Shown here one piece after another: positions 62,620 to 64,000 of a stretch of 64,000 nt of DNA. The stretch is from Rebecca billardiae RCC1528 (Eukaryota > Haptophyta): the NCBI GenBank assembly GCA_965240325.2, contig OZ251225.1:3658001-3722000 (forward strand), read 5' to 3'. Under the pieces are notes generated by a model that made no database searches, was not told the origin of the DNA, and saw nothing but the letters and a program-made list of their open reading frames with translations. Positions within the stretch are counted from its first letter, which is position 1. Every line of letters starts with the position of its first letter. The translations under genes were made by a program, and so were the position numbers.

Positions 62620-64000
62620 TCAGTTGAAGAGCATGACGCACACCGTCACGTTGTCGGTGGTGCCGCGATCGAGCGCCTCGCCCACCAGCCGCTTGGCGAT
62701 GAGCTCGGCCGAGCGCGCCGTCGCGAGCGCGAGGCGCACCGCCTCCGCAGGCGGCAGCACGTCCCACAGCCCGTCGGTGCCGAGCAGGGCGAACGAGTCC
62801 TCTGGCCGCAGCGCCGTGGCCGTGCACTCGGGCGCCGGGCTGAGGCCGAGCGGGCGCAGCGCGCGGTCGCCGAGCGAGCGGGTGACCTCGATGACCCCGC
62901 CGACGCGCAGGCTGCCGTCGCGCGCGCAGATCGCCGAGCCGCCCGCCGCCTTGATGCGCGCCGCCTCGTCCTCGCGCGCGAGCGTGTGCGGCGCGTTGAG
63001 CGGCAGCGCGCGCCCCGCGCGGCACAGCACCGCGCGGCAGTCGCCCACGTGCGCCACATGCAGCGTGGAGCGGGCGAGCACGCACGCGAGCGCGGTGGCG
63101 CCGGAGTCGTCGGACGCGTTCGAGCCGAGCCACGCGCTATCCGCCGCGCCGAACGCCTGCGCGAACGCCTCGTCCATCGCCGCCGCGCCGCCGCCGCCGC
63201 TGCCGCCGTGCTTGGCCAGGCCCGCCGCCAGCCGCGCCGGCAGCGTGCGCGCGCTGAAGTCGGCACACGCCGCGCCGCCATGGCCGTCGAGGACGAGGCA
63301 GAGGCTGGGGCGCGCGGCCGCGTCGGCGTGCACGCGGAGCGCGGCGCGGTCCTCCATCCGGTCCCACCCGCGCGGCCCGGCGGACGCCTCGACCGCCGCG
63401 CTCAGCCGCACTACCCCCGCCTCGGCGCCGTCGCGCGCCTTGCCCGCCGCCGCCCACGGCGCGAGAGCTGGCCCGTGGCGCACAACAGTGGCGGGCGCGC
63501 TGGCCTGGCCCGCGCCCGCGACAGCGGCGGCGGCGTCGGGCGCGAGCCCCTCGCGGCGGTGCGCGGCGGTCTTGAGCGCGTCCCGTGTCGCCGCGTGCGC
63601 CTCGGCCAGCCCGAGCCCCGCCTCGCGCAGCGCGCCCTCCATCACCTCGAGCGCGTGCGCGCCCGTCGGCCGAGACTCGGGCGCAGGCGCCCACAGCCGC
63701 ATGCACAGCACCGTGTACCCGGGGCACACCTCGCGCGCGGGGGCGGCGAAGTCGGCGTCGGCGTCGGCGGTCGGCGCGCCGAGGCCCTCCGCCGCCGCGG
63801 GCGCGGCGGCCGGCTCGGGCATCGTCGGCCTCAGCCCCTCCGCCACCACCGCCCTGAGCAGCCCGTCGAGCGAGAGCCGCGCCTCGATCACGGTGTGCAT
63901 CTCCTCGGAGGTCGTGCGCGCGTCTGAGTACGGGATGGCGCCCGTGGCGAGCTCGTTGGCGAGGATGCCCAGCGCGTACGCGTCGGAGGCGAAGCTCGCG
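62620..64000 (-). CDS. Protein kinase-PP2C phosphatase fusion (5' part outside window)
   Basis: The frame is open from the right window edge to a TGA at 62620, 460 residues visible. At the edge it is the C-lobe of a protein kinase: SDAYALGILANELATGAIPY (subdomain IX) and VLCMRLWAPAPESRPTGAHA (subdomain XI). After an Ala-rich linker, a complete PP2C domain follows: GWDRMEDRAAL, LCLVLDGHGGAACA, SDDSGATALACVL, LHVAHVGDCRAVL, VTRSLGDRALR, LLGTDGLWDVL and TTDNVTVCVM. All metal-coordinating Asp positions of the family are present, so the phosphatase should be active. The same kinase plus PP2C order is known from plant kinase-PP2C proteins. Whether the kinase half is active cannot be judged, since its ATP and catalytic loops lie beyond the window. 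Confidence 0.9.
   Translation of the reverse strand, partial: ASFASDAYALGILANELATGAIPYSDARTTSEEMHTVIEARLSLDGLLRAVVAEGLRPTMPEPAAAPAAAEGLGAPTADADADFAAPAREVCPGYTVLCMRLWAPAPESRPTGAHALEVMEGALREAGLGLAEAHAATRDALKTAAHRREGLAPDAAAAVAGAGQASAPATVVRHGPALAPWAAAGKARDGAEAGVVRLSAAVEASAGPRGWDRMEDRAALRVHADAAARPSLCLVLDGHGGAACADFSARTLPARLAAGLAKHGGSGGGGAAAMDEAFAQAFGAADSAWLGSNASDDSGATALACVLARSTLHVAHVGDCRAVLCRAGRALPLNAPHTLAREDEAARIKAAGGSAICARDGSLRVGGVIEVTRSLGDRALRPLGLSPAPECTATALRPEDSFALLGTDGLWDVLPPAEAVRLALATARSAELIAKRLVGEALDRGTTDNVTVCVMLFN

Overview
The window reads as nuclear DNA of a GC-rich microbial alga with a secondary, red-lineage plastid. A haptophyte is my best guess, from overall character only. The evidence is: spliceosomal introns that are short and packed with alternating CG/CA; start codons set in eukaryotic families (Fes1, Dre2, MAP kinase, Chk1-like kinase, COP9 signalosome acidic subunit); and four proteins with a signal peptide followed by an arginine/serine/alanine-rich transit-like stretch (genes at 25589, 32108, 38614 and 56617), the usual two-part leader for a plastid with extra membranes. 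No prokaryotic operon structure, rRNA, convincing tRNA or CRISPR array was seen. I placed about 15 introns by joining reading frames at GT-AG sites and checking phase; nearly all start GTGCG, GTGTG or GTACG, and one starts GC.

Layout. 1-1,055: edge fragment, possibly the tail of a retroelement. 1,056-5,935: FES1, a PDI-like protein and DRE2 (the last two divergent). 5,936-10,132: one coiled-coil gene among repeats, ending in the first copy of an ~855 bp TIR transposon. 10,133-15,667: a Maf/CoA-binding fusion, a GAF protein and a COPS9-like small protein. 16,256-23,611: a complete Ty1/Copia retrotransposon on the minus strand with indistinguishable 695 bp LTRs, a 5 bp target duplication and a canonical -1 frameshift heptamer between gag-pro and pol. 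23,607-25,588: TA-rich palindromes. 25,589-33,626: TraB-like protein, Nudix protein, three unassigned genes, a TauD-type dioxygenase. 34,877-38,131: one giant imperfect palindrome with ~1.6 kb arms. 38,614-45,250: plastid-type membrane protein, NmrA-like reductase, Chk1-like kinase, membrane-anchored ascorbate peroxidase. 46,099-46,956: second copy of the TIR transposon. 47,608-49,132: nickel/cobalt permease. 49,962-50,940: another TIR-bounded insertion. 51,073-64,000: F-box-like protein, MuiA-like protein, plastid-type protein, TDY-class MAP kinase, a large alanine-rich protein, and the 3' part of a kinase-PP2C fusion leaving the window.

How it fits together. The genes are ordinary single-copy eukaryotic housekeeping, stress and signalling functions (Hsp70 exchange, ER folding, cytosolic Fe-S assembly, peroxide removal, checkpoint and MAP kinase signalling, metal uptake). 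I see no pathway cluster. The unusual content is the mobile and palindromic DNA between the genes: two small DNA-transposon families whose copies keep terminal inverted repeats and in one family perfect target duplications, a young Copia element, and a foldback-like 3.25 kb palindrome.
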